Source: Marsupella aquatica (lineage: Eukaryota > Marchantiophyta). Taken from it: a DNA stretch of 64,000 nt. The position numbers were made by a program, and so were the translations under genes. The first letter of the stretch is position 1, and the number at the start of each line of letters is the position of its first letter. Of the stretch, positions 21,870 to 34,100 are shown piece by piece. The notes under the pieces were generated by a model, which saw only the letters and a list, made by a program, of their open reading frames with translations, had not been told where the DNA came from and did not search any database. Location: NCBI GenBank assembly GCA_973895155.1, contig OZ316895.1, positions 17,918,001-17,982,000 on the forward strand. Reading direction: 5' to 3'.

Positions 21870-24653
21870 CAGGAAAATACTTGATGGGGCCATTCTAATG
21901 AAAGATATTCCTGACAAGCCCCTAACTTTTCAAATATACTTAATGGGGCCCCTTGTCCCTGTAACCCTTTCTCAGGACCTGTCATATTTAGTTTTTCCAT
22001 TTTTTAATTGTAATATACTATACAACTTTATAAGTCAGTCCACAAGATGTATTGTCTAGAAGCAATTCAATGTACTTTTGTTTGAAAATACTTATAGAAT
22101 TTATGTACTAAGTATTCAGCACTTCTGACTCACATATTCGCTGCCCATATTCACTTGTTTCATGTTTTGAAATATTTCTACAAGGGAAGTAGTCCATAAG
22201 GCACGTAAGTTTTGCTCTTTTTGGTTCTTTCTCTCAATTGTTTGGAATTATTCATAACTGAAAGCATTTCTCCAAAGCATAGTTTCACCTTAACTTTAGG
22301 AAGGTGAACCAATGGGTTTGGGTGCTATCTGGGTGGTGCCATTTTTTATAAGTTATTTTTTGCAAATAACTCATGTGGTACTTAGACAATTCTTTGATAC
22401 TATTTTTCCAAAACATGTTTGGAAATATTCACCTTAGACGGGAGCATTTCCTTGGTGTCATTTTTGTGATTTCTTATGATGTGAGCACCTAGGTAGAGTA
22501 TATCAGGCAATTTATGCAATGTCACTTAAACAATAATTTTTATTCTTTAGCTTAGTACACAAGGCATTGATTGAATTCACAAGGCATCAATTGAATTCAT
22601 AAAATTGAGCATATAGAATGCACATAGTAACAAGTGTTAAAGCTTTTAGATGACCTTATAATTTTGAGCTCAATGTTGGTGCAACAACTACAAAATTAGC
22701 TATCAAAATCATATCGCAATCAAAATTATATCGCAATCACATCTCTATGATTACTCAAAATTACACCAAAGTCTGCAAAGTTCAATTTTTGTAAGAGTAT
22801 GTCAATTACGACTTTGTCTGTGTTTCATTTTTCAGGTTTTATTGAAGGAATTGCAACAACCTGTGAAGTCACATTTTTGCTTAGGGTTTACTGTAAATTT
22901 TGAGGTGACCTGCAGAGACTGATTGTTGCAATGTGATTTCACTGCAAGGAAACTTTTCTTGAAGCAATGGACAAGGGTATGGATGCTCGGCCTGAGTGGG
23001 CATGGACAGTAGGCAAATTTGATGTGGATTTTGCAGTGCCAGATGGGGATCAAAAAAATCTCACAGTAACTGAAAATCCCCAAGGGCGATATCACTGCTA
23101 GAAAGGATTTGCCAATGACATTCCGAACTTGGGTGGGAAATCACAAGATGAAGGTAAGGATAGTTTCAATTAAATGACTTGTTGTCCAACAATAGTACAT
23201 ATAAATTGACTTCTTATACCTAAATTTTACATGTTTTTTTCCCAATTTGCAGTGGAGGCGGAAGCATCACGTATTAGACTTGGAGAAATGTTTAACAGTT
23301 TTGATGAGTTCAATCGTTGCCTTCATTCTTGGAATGTCCTGCATGGGAGGGCTTCTGCTCGGTTGAAAACAAAATACATGTTTCATGTTCATGTTTGTCA
23401 TTTTGGAGCCACTGTCCAAAGGTCTTGCAGCAGGGTTAAGGCACACCACCCTGAGGCTTGCAAGGACCAATCAGATTGCAGAACAGACTGTGGAGATGAC
23501 AATGGTGGCTATTGAGACTTAAATGATGACTCCATGGACATGAGAAATGAGCAGACAGAACCAGAGAAGAGTTGTATCAATAAATATAGTATTTCAGAAT
23601 CTCACAAGGAAAATGCCGTACCACTCTGTACATGCCCATTCCCTGGGAGTCTCAACTCTGTCACAAGGAAACCATCACAAAATTCAAGGCAAGTACTTGG
23701 TGCTCTTAACAAAAATTGTGCCTTAACATCATATCCACTGAGGTCCTCTGTGAAACATACAAGTGAATGGATCCCTAGCTCATGGAAGAAACACTCAGCG
23801 GATCCCAAAATGACAAAGAAGTTGGTTTCAAAAACCGGAGCTTGTGGTCAATTAGCAAGATTTTTGTCTCCAAATCCAGAGGATGGTAGTAAAGGGGATC
23901 GATCATCGACTAGAAGGGTACTGTCCAATTCAGAGTTCGTTGCCAACGCAAAAAGAGCACTGGAATCTTGCATATAACCGTTTGCAATCTGATCCACACT
24001 TGTCCCCAATATAAACATAAGTGGCGTGGTCCTAACCAAAAGGCAAGGTGGCTTGGTGAGACTCTTGCATCTCATGTTGTGAGAATTGTTAGAGTTCCTG
24101 TTGGGGAGCTCATTAATGTCTTCAAAATGGATTATAAGAGAAGTATGACATACCAACAAATGCTTCGAGGGAAAGACATTGTGAGTCAAGTTCAATTAGT
24201 TCTTGAATTTTACCGCATCATTTCCATTATGCTCATGAAATTTTGATTACTGATTGTCAATTGTGGCTCTATTTTTTGAATTGCAGGTTCAAGATTGGTA
24301 TTTGGGTGGCCAGAAAAAAAAGCTATCATGCTATCCCTGCCCTTTTGGAGCAGATTAAACAAGTGGATGCAGGTGTTGTTGTGATATATGTGAGTCAGAA
24401 GTGCTAAATATTTAGTACATAAATTCTATAAGTATTTCTAAACAAAAGTACATTGAATTGCTTCTAGACAGTACATCTTGTGGACTGATGTATAAAGTTG
24501 TATAGTACATTACAATTAAAAAATGGAAAAACTAAATATGACAGGTCCAGAGAAAGGGTTACAGGGACAAGGGGCCCCATTAAGTATATTTGAAAAGTTA
24601 GGGGCTAGTCAGGAATATCTTTCATTAGAGGGGCCCCATCAAGTATTTTCCTG
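21870..24653 (+). mobile_element. 2784-bp Mutator-like element (MULE), transposase truncated
   Basis: The left end starts CAGGAAAATACTTGATGGGG and the right end finishes with its reverse complement. The inverted repeat extends over 268 bp at each end (21870-22137 and 24386-24653) with small differences. A 10-bp target duplication is present: TTGTCTTTAC at 21860-21869 and TTGTTTTTAC at 24654-24663. Long terminal inverted repeats with 9-11 bp duplications are typical of Mutator-like elements. The interior carries the N-terminal zinc-binding part of a MULE transposase but no catalytic core, so the copy is non-autonomous. Confidence 0.88.
22967..24385 (+). pseudogene. MULE transposase N-terminal fragment (MuDR/FAR1-type zinc domain)
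   Basis: ATG at 22967 begins MDKGMDARPEWAWTVGKFDV, and one stop follows. The next segment (after a possible splice acceptor at 23252) reads RLGEMFNSFDEFNRCLHSWN and FHVHVCHFGATVQRSC, a C/H pattern like the WRKY-GCM1 domain of MuDR and FAR1 proteins. Linker sequence follows (23534-23977). Then comes ITVCNLIHTCPQYKHKWRG, WLGETLASHVVRIV and YKRSMTYQQMLRGKDI. After an acceptor near 24286 the sequence reads ARKKSYHAIPALLEQIKQVD, the usual lead-in to the MuDR transposase domain, and runs straight into the terminal repeat. The catalytic DDE region is absent. Confidence 0.7.
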
Positions 24654-24663
24654 TTGTTTTTAC

Positions 24664-25380
24664 AGTTGCAAGGTCTAACTGTTTTTCTTTGACTTGTTTC
24701 AAACACACTTAGTCTTGTTTGGTACTTTTTGCATAACCAACCATTCTTGGTTGTGACAAATAGTGCTCATGTGACTGCAAAGTGCTTCCTGGGATTTTGG
24801 AATGAACTTCCCATGGGGGTACGTCCATAACTACAAACCTGGAGACATGATCCCAATGGCAAAGCAGCCCAATGAAGGTGGGGGGGGGGAGAAGAGGGGA
24901 AATGGCCTAATATCAGCAAGTAATTGATTTATGATTCAAGAAACAAACCAGGAATAAGACACTATGCACCACAGTAATATAGAGTTCAAGATTCCCCAGA
25001 TTCAAGAATTGTGAGGGAGATGGTGGGGACCCTGATGGGATGATGTAGGCCCTATCATTATAACATTACATCCCACCATGCATAAAGGCACTGTGTACAA
25101 CTACGTGGATTAGTGCAGGTGGATCATTTAGTCCCCCAGAATTATAGATTTTTTCTTGACAAGTGCAACTTGACCATCACTACATGAAAACTGCATAAGT
25201 GCATTTCTGTTTAAGTGCAGGCCTGCATACATGCATTTATCCAATACTCCAGCCCATACATGAGAAGCATTTACCAATAAGTCCCATGGAAGATCACACA
25301 AAGTACTTTCGTGCACTTATCCAGTTGAATAGTGGAGGGCTCAGATATGAAGCCCTGTGTGTGACATTACAAAACAAAAC
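24664..25380. other. intergenic, no recognised gene
   Basis: Nothing recognisable as coding. A run of ten Gs lies near 24881. Confidence 0.4.
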
Positions 25381-28300
25381 AAACTTGACATTTTCTCTCC
25401 TAAGAATTATCTTCACCTCTCAACACGTTATCAGCATGTAGCTCTCCACAAGCAATTTTCTTTGAGAAAAAGACCACATTTACATTAAATGTTCATAGAT
25501 TTGACACATTTATTTCTCGATGGGGTAGAAGGAGAATTGACTCAGATTGAAATCGAATTAGAACTAGAAAAGTGGAATAGGAAGATGTTGGCTCAGGAAG
25601 TAAGTTTTTTTTTTTTTTCTTCAAAAATGATCCACGAATCGACTAAGGGGTGATAAAGACCGAGCAGATGTGATAAGGAATTCTAGGGATTGCAGGCGAT
25701 TCATTTTGGAGCTACAAGAAATGCAAATCCCAAACGACTCCGTCACTAGAAGCTGAGCCTTACAGCAATTTGAGAGCAAAAGAAGGAAGAACGATAAGGA
25801 CTAGAGACAATTTCAATGGCAGGGAATCAAAATCAAAAGCAACCACTGAAATCTACAGAAACAAGAGAAGCAAAAGCATAGCAGTCAAGACACAATTCAA
25901 GAAAGGTTTTTTTGAGAAAGAACAACAAGAGAAAACAAGATCAAATGGGAAGTGCTCTTTCTTATCTTTTCCCATGACAATCTCTTCCCCAAATTTGAGT
26001 GACGATGTGCCTCAGCCCTAATAAACTCATTATTCTACCACATCCGCAAGGCAAACTAGATTTCAGTAACGGACTGACTGGCAGGAGCCAGCAAACCGAT
26101 GAGATCCAATTCCATTTGTGGCTTGCATTGCTGACGATCTAGTTGAGTTCATCTCTCATAACACCATCATTCAATTCCAAAAGCAGGCTGAATTTGGTGG
26201 GACATGTGACAATTGTCATAGGACTAGTAGCATCAAGAGAGAGGGATTTCAAACAATGAGGCTTATTGACCAGACTATCGTCTAACCTTACCACAACACT
26301 ATCAGAAATTCAACAGAAAGGAGATACGATTTGACAGAATAACGATTCAAAGACAAGAAGCAATAGCATAGACGAAACAATAGATGGGCACACATCCACC
26401 AAAGAGATTCATAAGGACACTACAGCAAAGAGGAATTACCTACAGACGAAGGCAAGAAGAAGACATCCATAGGGCACAATCAATCCACAGACAAAGAGAA
26501 TTCCACGGAGAAACAGGAGGAAGAACAGATTGTGAGTGACCGGCCAGGAAGGTTAACTATTTTTGAGGAAGAAGAGAAATAAACAAGCAAAGTAGCAAAC
26601 CACAGAAAGGAGTCCGAAGGGAAGCACGACCGAGAGAAGGACGAGAACAATCAAGAGCGGCCAGACCAATTACAAGCATAAAGGAGAGAAGCAGAGATCG
26701 TTGAGGAGCTTGGAACCAAAGAATGCAAAGAAACAAACCAAATCCCACAACAATCGATCGCACAACGTCGAGAAAACCTCGAGAAAACATTTATAAGTGC
26801 AAACCCTCTTTAAGTGAAAACCCTGTCAAAGAAAATTCAGTTTACAAATAAAAATGTGCAGTTAACCAGGGAAACACTAAAACATACCAAAAGACCCAAC
26901 ATACCTAAAACTCCATTTGTTTGACAAAAGTACCACCTTGGCAAAGAAACATAATTAAGCCATTAATTGGGTCATCAAAATGAATTAGTGGGTTGTAACT
27001 AACCACTAATCAAAATTACAAATTTAACAGCAATATACGGGACAAACATGGAAGGATCATCTGTTTGCTTGGCTGGCATAAGTTATTACAATGAAAACTC
27101 CCTAGACCTCATTCGAGGGGGAGAAAATAATGTATTGCCCCAATCATATAGCCTTAAGACATTCAAATACGAACTGGCAATACCAATTACTAATACAAGG
27201 TATAGATAGAGGTTTAGGGTATCTAGTGGGGATAGTTGTTAAGCTTACCATGGAGGATATAGGGGCCAACCTCATATAAGATATAAATATATAAGGTATT
27301 TAGACATGACTTAAATTTTGGAATTCCAAGAATGGGTGAAGAATATATGCGCATACAAATGAGAATTTGAGATTTGAGGGGGAGAGAAGTACACCCTCCT
27401 CATATGCATCCATTGGATTATTTGAGCTCCATTTTGCAAATGATATCAAATGAGGAAGTGCCTTTAGCACATGATATGAAATGAAGTGCACAAGTGCTCT
27501 GAGCACATGAAATACCTATGATGGCCAATCATGAAAAGTACTTTGTAAAAACAAATAAGATAAGTGGAGAGAAGAGAAGAAAATTTCTCCTTAAGATTTG
27601 AAAAGCCATTAATGGAAGTGTGTGAAAATTCCACCATGGCTTTGCCACTACTACTTATGAACATGACATGTATGTTGGCCAACAATTTATATCACATGGG
27701 AAAAATGATTCTCACATATATGGATCCAACGGCAACCAAAGGTAATGGAATGCCACAATGAATGGAGGAAGACTTATGTATGCAAGTTGGTTGCAGAAAA
27801 TGCACATATGATTATAAACACCGTGAAGGAAAACTTGAGATCTAATGAAGAACCCAAATGAAGACTCCCATGTGAAGGAAGAATGTGTGACCAATCATAA
27901 ATGAAAACCCAAGATATATTCAAGTTTCTTCATGCTTCAAGCCTCAAGCTTCACCCAGATTAAGAGTTCATATTGACTTACTCCCAATAGGGGACCCAAT
28001 ATATTTAAGACCAAAATTTAGATCTATATTTCCACCCCCCTTGAGACATCCAAAATGACTATAAATGTAACATTGGTGGTGACACTCTTTCCCTTAGAAG
28101 AAAGCAAGAGGGTTTTAATGGGACCACACCAATGGATACCATGTACTACATAGATTTAACACTTATTGCTAGATGTTAACCCTAGTGTGGTTGCATTATC
28201 AATGATAAAACAACCAAGGGGGAGTGTTGTAACCCAAAGATTAAGTTAACATCCAACCCTAGTTAGGGGATTGAGGTAGGTTTAGGGTTTAGGGTTTAGT

Positions 28301-28415
28301 ACCACTACATGTATATCTAAGGAGGTATTAATAAACCCCCTATGAATGGATGAACCTTAGTTGTTAGTGGACTTAACATTTTCTCTCCTAAGAATTATCT
28401 TCATCTCTCAATAAT
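25381..28415 (+). mobile_element. possible decayed copia-type element (low confidence)
   Basis: CATTTTCTCTCCTAAGAATT and the following bases occur at both 25388-25425 and 28377-28412. The first copy is followed by CACGTTATCAGCA, which resembles a primer-binding site. The second copy closes a stretch that begins TGTTGTAACCC near 28226, directly after a purine tract AAGGGGGAG, as expected for a 3' LTR. The interior (25430-28225) has no readable gag or pol, so this would be a non-autonomous or heavily decayed element. The upstream parts of the two presumed LTRs do not visibly match. Confidence 0.35.
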
Positions 28416-28910
28416 AGTCAAATTTTTTTCCTTTCTTGAGAACATTGTGGACTTCTCTAAGTAACCTGGATCCACCAGGTTTTGCATAGGGGCGGTGGGG
28501 CTGACCCAAATCCCAAGAATTTAGGGAATGTTTTCTTTAGATAATTGTTTCCTGCACAAACCAAAGCAAATGCAAAAAAAAATCTGACACATGGCCTACT
28601 TCAATTACTATTTTCATACAGACAATATCTCTTTTCTTTAAGCCACCCAAGCAATTACCTTCAAACTTGTCTAAAGAAAAGAGGCACTTGTTCTCAAAAT
28701 TTTCCCTGGGGATTGAACCCTGAACTGTCCATAGAATTAGAATACACCCAGGCCCCTCTGTACAGCCGAGAGTTAAAAAACAAGCACAACACGCAGGGCG
28801 AGCACTGTTCGGCTGGCTTCTTAGCACTCTGCAAATGTGAGGGCCAAATTGACAGTCTTGCAAAATAGCGCAGCACCCAGAGCACACACAAGAGTGAAAG
28901 TACAAGAGCA

Positions 28911-28915
28911 CACAA
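28911..28915 (+). repeat. target-site duplication CACAA, left copy
   Basis: Pairs with CACAA at 29212-29216 around the solo LTR. Confidence 0.85.
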
Positions 28916-29211
28916 TGTTAGGAATTGACTCCAGTTCCCGACATAGTTAGCTTGGTCTTACTAGGGTTAGTTAACCTTAGATTACATTTGGATAAGATCC
29001 GCTTAGTTTAGGCCCACTCATCTTGGCCCCCTTGGGGAGTATAGGCTGGAGGGAGAGCACTCTCTCCCTCATTCTTCACATGTACTCTCATTTGCTATGG
29101 AGCTTTCAGGAGTTTCTCCACTCGGGGTGTCTTGTCGGTGTAGCGTCTGATTGAGTGAGTCTCTCTCATGTTTCCGCATTGCTGTCTAGTCCGGAGCCGA
29201 CGGTTCTTACA
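28916..29211 (+). mobile_element. solo copia LTR (296 bp)
   Basis: It begins TGTTAGGAATTGACTC and ends CGGTTCTTACA, with a perfect 5-bp duplication CACAA on both sides. The same sequence in the opposite orientation, with moderate divergence, forms the 3' LTR at 37655-37951 of the copia element at 38-52 kb. It also keeps the central CATTCTTCACATG and TAGTCCGGAGCCGACGG parts. A lone LTR with an intact duplication is the product of LTR-LTR recombination. Confidence 0.9.
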
Positions 29212-29216
29212 CACAA
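29212..29216 (+). repeat. target-site duplication CACAA, right copy
   Basis: Matches 28911-28915. Confidence 0.85.
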
Positions 29217-29997
29217 CCGAGAGGCCTAAAATCTGAGAGCAACATAGGGTGAACTGACAGCACCACATGCGAACAAAATACCACAGCACTGAGATGCTGA
29301 AATAGCCAGAAGAAAGAGAGCACACAAACGAGACCATGACCAGCAAGAGCAGCAAGGCCTAAAATATGAGAGCACAACCTAGGTTAAACGGACAGACCAA
29401 CTGAGAATGAAATAGCAGAGGACTGAGAGTCCAAACAAACACTGAGCATACAACCGAGAGCACAGCTGAGCGAACCAGAGAGAGCACAATCGAGAGCAGA
29501 TAGGGCTGGGGGCGAAAAAAAGGAGCACACAACTGAGGCCACGACCAGCGAGAGCAGCACAAGCGCCACCAGAGCACCAACGAGCACAGCACAACAAGAG
29601 AGAGCATGAGCTTCACAATGAGCGAACGAGAGAATGAGCAAACTTGGCTAACGAACAAGCCTAATTAGCCATTTTTTTTACTAATACAATTGCAGCATGA
29701 TTCCAAACACTTTTTGGCTGTTGGATTGGTGTAAATGTGCTCTTGGAACCAACAAAATATTTTTGAACCGGAGCTTAGTAAGGATCTTGCAAGAATATCA
29801 AAAAAAAAGTTAAGAAATACAAGTTCTCTTCAAAAACAATTGTGTGCATCTTTATAGAATCTTTGAAAATCTTCCTAATTGTTACATTCTCCTCACAATT
29901 CAAAATTCCCTTGAAATTGGTAACTAAGCCACCACTACTTGAGGACAACATGCACATATGAAATATCTAACAAATACACACTTACGGGCACAAGGGA

Positions 29998-30158
29998 TAC
30001 ATAGTTCACCTTGTGAAAGATTACCACCACAGGAACACACCAAGTAGCTTATACATGGTTGACCTTGTGAGAGATTACCTCCATAGGAACACACCAAGTA
30101 GCTTATACATGGTTCACCTTTTGAGAGATTGCCTCCATAGGAACACACCAAGTAGCTC
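29998..30158 (+). repeat. tandem repeat, three units of ~57 bp
   Basis: The unit ATACATGGTTNACCTTGTGA, followed by GAGATTACCTCCATAGGAAC and ACACCAAGTAGCTT, occurs three times with a few substitutions. It is non-coding; minus-strand translation gives the same YLVCSYGGNLS phrase three times. It may be a microsatellite-like expansion or a decayed transposon subterminal region. Confidence 0.8.
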
Positions 30159-31113
30159 TATTAAATTCTAGGTCCAAGTCTCCATATAGTAAGTTCTCCC
30201 AATCTCTTAGATAACTTAGTAACAAGGAACCCAAGACACACTCAAGTTAATTCTTGATAATGACATATCTAGCCTTAATCAAGTATCTAATTAATGGATA
30301 AGTTAGTTGTATGTAACTATAGATTCAAGAATAAATGTCTAGCAGAAATTCAATTGCCGTAGAACTACTCTGTCTACATTAACTGGCCGTTTCACTGATG
30401 TTCAACATTAATTAATATTGACAGTACCTTGTGCTACACTACCATTAAATAGTAGATAATATTGGGCTAGTTAATAATATAGATAGATAGATAGAGTGTT
30501 CATGTAAGGACACTTGTTCACATCAGATTCGTGTATTTCAATGGAGCCTAGTTTGAGTGGATCCTTCCTACATTACTGTAGTTCATATCGGTGGACATGT
30601 GCCTGATGATAATGTTCAACTCAGAGCCCCCACGAATTGAAGAAACGCTTCGGTGTAATGAATCCAAGGAGTATAACTTACGTGTCAGCCCCAATACTCT
30701 AATTCATGTGAATTACAATTACACCTATGAAGAGTGAAAGAATTTAATACCCCTCGTCTCCTTCAATCGGCTGTGTGCTGTTCATAAGTTTACTTTCACT
30801 CTGAGGGGTTTGATTTCATCAATGCTGCACACTGAGTAACGAGGGTTTTCAGGATTTTTTGGGTTTTTGGGGGTCGACGATAATAGTTGAATCGCCATGT
30901 CGGAAAACCTCTGCTCCTAACCGCCCTCCTCGCACTCGTCGGAGCTTTGTCGGTTCCCTCTGTGCCTGCGTTTTAGATCGCATTGCGCCTGAAGTGTTTG
31001 TATGACCTGAGTTGGATTGTTGACTAGAAAATGAACTGGACTGTCTCTCAGTCGGTCATGTGGGAGACGTAAGGAGTTTTGGGGAACGTGGCGTTATAAA
31101 TCGTCGGGCGGCG
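30159..31113 (+). promoter_or_regulatory. upstream region and 5' leader of the PTST-like gene
   Basis: This 950-bp stretch separates repeats from the host gene. A short (GATA)n run lies at about 30481-30497. The final 250 bp (about 30860-31113) are GC-richer than the rest and probably hold the transcription start and 5' untranslated region. No clear TATA box can be assigned. Confidence 0.4.
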
Positions 31114-34100
31114 ATGACGATGGAATATGCACTCAAGGCTGTAAAGCTTGGGGGTTGGGGATTCAATGGAAGTAGAATGCTGGGGGATAGGGTTGGCCGC
31201 GAAAGAGTACCAATCTGTGGTGGAGGAGTCACGTATGGTACGAACCTGCGACTCGCGCATGTCGCCTGCTCCGAGTCGGCTCAGTCCCCGGCACCGGCCA
31301 AGTGAGTGAACCCTACTTTTCATCATTTTGGCTGAAGAATTTTTTCAGTGACGGTTTGCTGTCTACTTATTGCCAAATTACTAAACCCCTGCAATTCTTT
31401 GAAACGATGTGGGACGTTTTCATTAAAGGTACCTCAATTTTGTGAATTTCTGTTTCATCGTAGGGTTTTAGCTCATTATTTTCGATGTCAGTTTTAACGC
31501 ATGGAGCACCAGTGTGCTGGCTCTCGTGAGTCCGTGGTGTGCGTTCGCACGCTCGTGGTATTTCCTGTGAGCGGCTTGAACTCGAGTGTTGTCGGCACAG
31601 GCACTAGCGTTTCTTCGAGCCGACGTGGTAGATGTCATGGATGTATCTCCGGAGCTAGGTTTTTGGGGTGGTCATTTGAGATTTTGAGAGTTTAATATCC
31701 TTTCAGAGAACTGCCCTTCCTTCTAAACAGGCTCTCTTGAATGCGGGTGTAGGCGAAAAAAGAAGGTTGAAATTAAGAGGGATGGGCCCACAAAGCCTGA
31801 GTTGAAGTTGGTGAGAGACCTTCAGGAGATCATTATTTCTTGCGATCTTCCTCCCGATGAAGTTCCTACCACGGCAGAGCTAGCGACACTTGGCAGGTGG
31901 GCGCCCTTCGGCTTTGTCGCACGATTCTGTAAGTTTTGATGTTTGCTCCAATTGACGGACGATATATTGTCGAAGGAACTTTTTGAAATTGTACGTCAAG
32001 TCAGCTCTTGACGAGCCTCTGGTCAGTGAATTTTTTCTTCTTAAATGATCTTATGAGTTGTACGTGGGGATTTCCTTATGTTTTGGAAGATCTGGGGTGT
32101 TTGTAGACACAGAGATCAGAGCTGTTCATATAGGTCGTGCTTGAGCAGGAGTGCAAGTCATAATTTTGATAAAAGAACGTATGTCACCTAACGTGAGATC
32201 TGATGAACATCTTGAATACGGAATTCCGCTGCTCCGGTTTTTCTGATCCTGGAACCTGATGCTCCTGATTTGTGGAGCAGCCAAATGAAGACATCTGTAT
32301 CCAGTGTTTATGAGAACCCAGAAGTGGTAATTTCATTCTGCCAGGATTATTTTGGTCGCAGCTACAGCTTTTTCCCACTGAAGGAGGTTTAACCCAAAGG
32401 ATATCTTTATCATTCATATTAAGAATCACTCAGAAGTTGAGCTCCCAAATATTATTTAATGACGTGAAACGGGATTTTCAATTTACGTTCTGAGCCTCAC
32501 TTCGTTTTGCAGACTGGATCTGGCAAATCGGGTGAGGCGGAAAGGGTACAAACAAGTTGCGGAGCTTTTGGAGAAGGTACGCATCGCAGACACCGATGAA
32601 GCCACAGAAATCAAGGGCGTCACAGTCCCTCCTAACGGTTCAGTCGTAAATAACGCGACTCGGAATGATGATGTAGAACTTTCATCAGTAAAGGCGGATG
32701 AGACGGCTCCAATTGATGCGGAAGAGCTAAGTGATGCAGGAAGCACAACTGATAGAGCTCTTGAAGGATTGCCACCGTTTGCCGGTCCTAATACTAAACA
32801 TGCCTACGTGAATGGCCATGCTTCACTCAGAGTTGAGCTAGTTGGAGAAGCCTCAAGGGATAATGTGGCAGATGTTTCAAAAGTTGCCATTGATCATGCA
32901 GTTCTTGGGGAAGCTACAAGTTCCACTTCAGATACAGATTTGTTCCAAGATAACCAACATAACATTGGAGGTACGTGCTTTTCTTATCATCAGGTGGGTG
33001 CCAAATGTGTGGTATTAACTGCAAGGAAGTAGTGTTGTGTCGCAGGAGTGGAGCTGATGATTGGGAACCTGGTAGGTGTCAGTACGCATATTTTATTGTC
33101 TTCGTGAGACAAAACAAACTTTTGGGAGGATGACGGACATTTCTTTGTTTGCCACATAGATATTATTGGCTCAACTCAATCAGTGGGTCTTTCCCAAGAC
33201 CTCAGTAATGACAAGGGAGGCGATAGCACTATTGAGGAAGATTGTGAAACAGATGATAGGAATGATGAGGAAGGTGACGAGGATGAGTACTATGAAGACG
33301 ATGACGACGATGATAGTCCTAGACACACACCTGTCAGACCTGATCCTGACATTGCTTATCAAAAAGCTGCTCTGCTGAAAGCCAAGTTACTGGAGTACCT
33401 CGACAATAGGTTAGTTTTTGTAACTTGATGGATTCAGTTGGTAACTTAGTACGTTGTGTTCTGGAAAAAGACCAATTTTATTCAGGGTCTGGTCCCAATC
33501 CAAAATGGTCTTGTTCAAAATATTTACATATTTCGGGAATTGATATGCGTTGTCTTTCCCGTAGAAACGACGATTTCAGGACAGCGAAATCACTCGCAAA
33601 TCCAAAAACGACGAAGGAAACGGTGGAAGTTCAGGAGGAGCAAGTGCATACAGAGCTGGTGAGAAGTTTTAAAGATATTCTTTGGGTGGCTTTGAATATA
33701 TTGTTTCAATTATTTCTGTTGCTTTATTCGAGTCGATGATATGTCTGAGAGTCTTTATAGTGCCATAGTTTAACTGCTACCGTATCACAAAAGCAATGCG
33801 TACTTTTTGGGTTTTTTGTTTGCAGGGTGATGTTCAAGTACCCCAAGCGTTTGATACACCAAAAGAGCTTAAGCACTTGAAGAGTCTCCTGGTGAGGAAT
33901 TATGCCTTAAAGAACTTATCGCTGGAAGGGATTTCATTCCTTTCCAAAGCTGCCATGTTTTCTTGATCTAAGTTGATGTGTACTCTTTGTACTCCACTAT
34001 CACTTAGTGTAACTTGTTCGCAAGTTTCATCCAGGAGTTGAGAGAACTGGAGCTTACTGAGGTCTCGAAGCAACTCGAAGAAGCCAGGGTACGTTTTTAT

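Larger units (their letters stand above)
28700..29660. repeat. degenerate GAGAGCACA-type low-complexity tract, interrupted by a solo LTR
   Basis: The plus strand is dominated by degenerate repeats of GAGAGCACA, AGAGCACACAA and similar phrases at about 28870-28915 and 29217-29660. Long minus-strand open frames across it are leucine/serine/cysteine-rich artefacts of this composition. No period can be fixed by eye. Confidence 0.55.

Noticed and set aside
28276-28298. GGTTTAGGGTTTAGGGTTTAG, plant telomere-type repeat
   Set aside because: Only about three units, inside a decayed retroelement LTR-like region; too short to be a telomeric or interstitial telomere array.
29095-29658. Minus-strand open frames rich in L, S, C and V that look like membrane proteins
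   Set aside because: They arise from the GAGAGCACA low-complexity sequence and partly from the solo LTR; no conserved domain, and three frames are open over the same bases.
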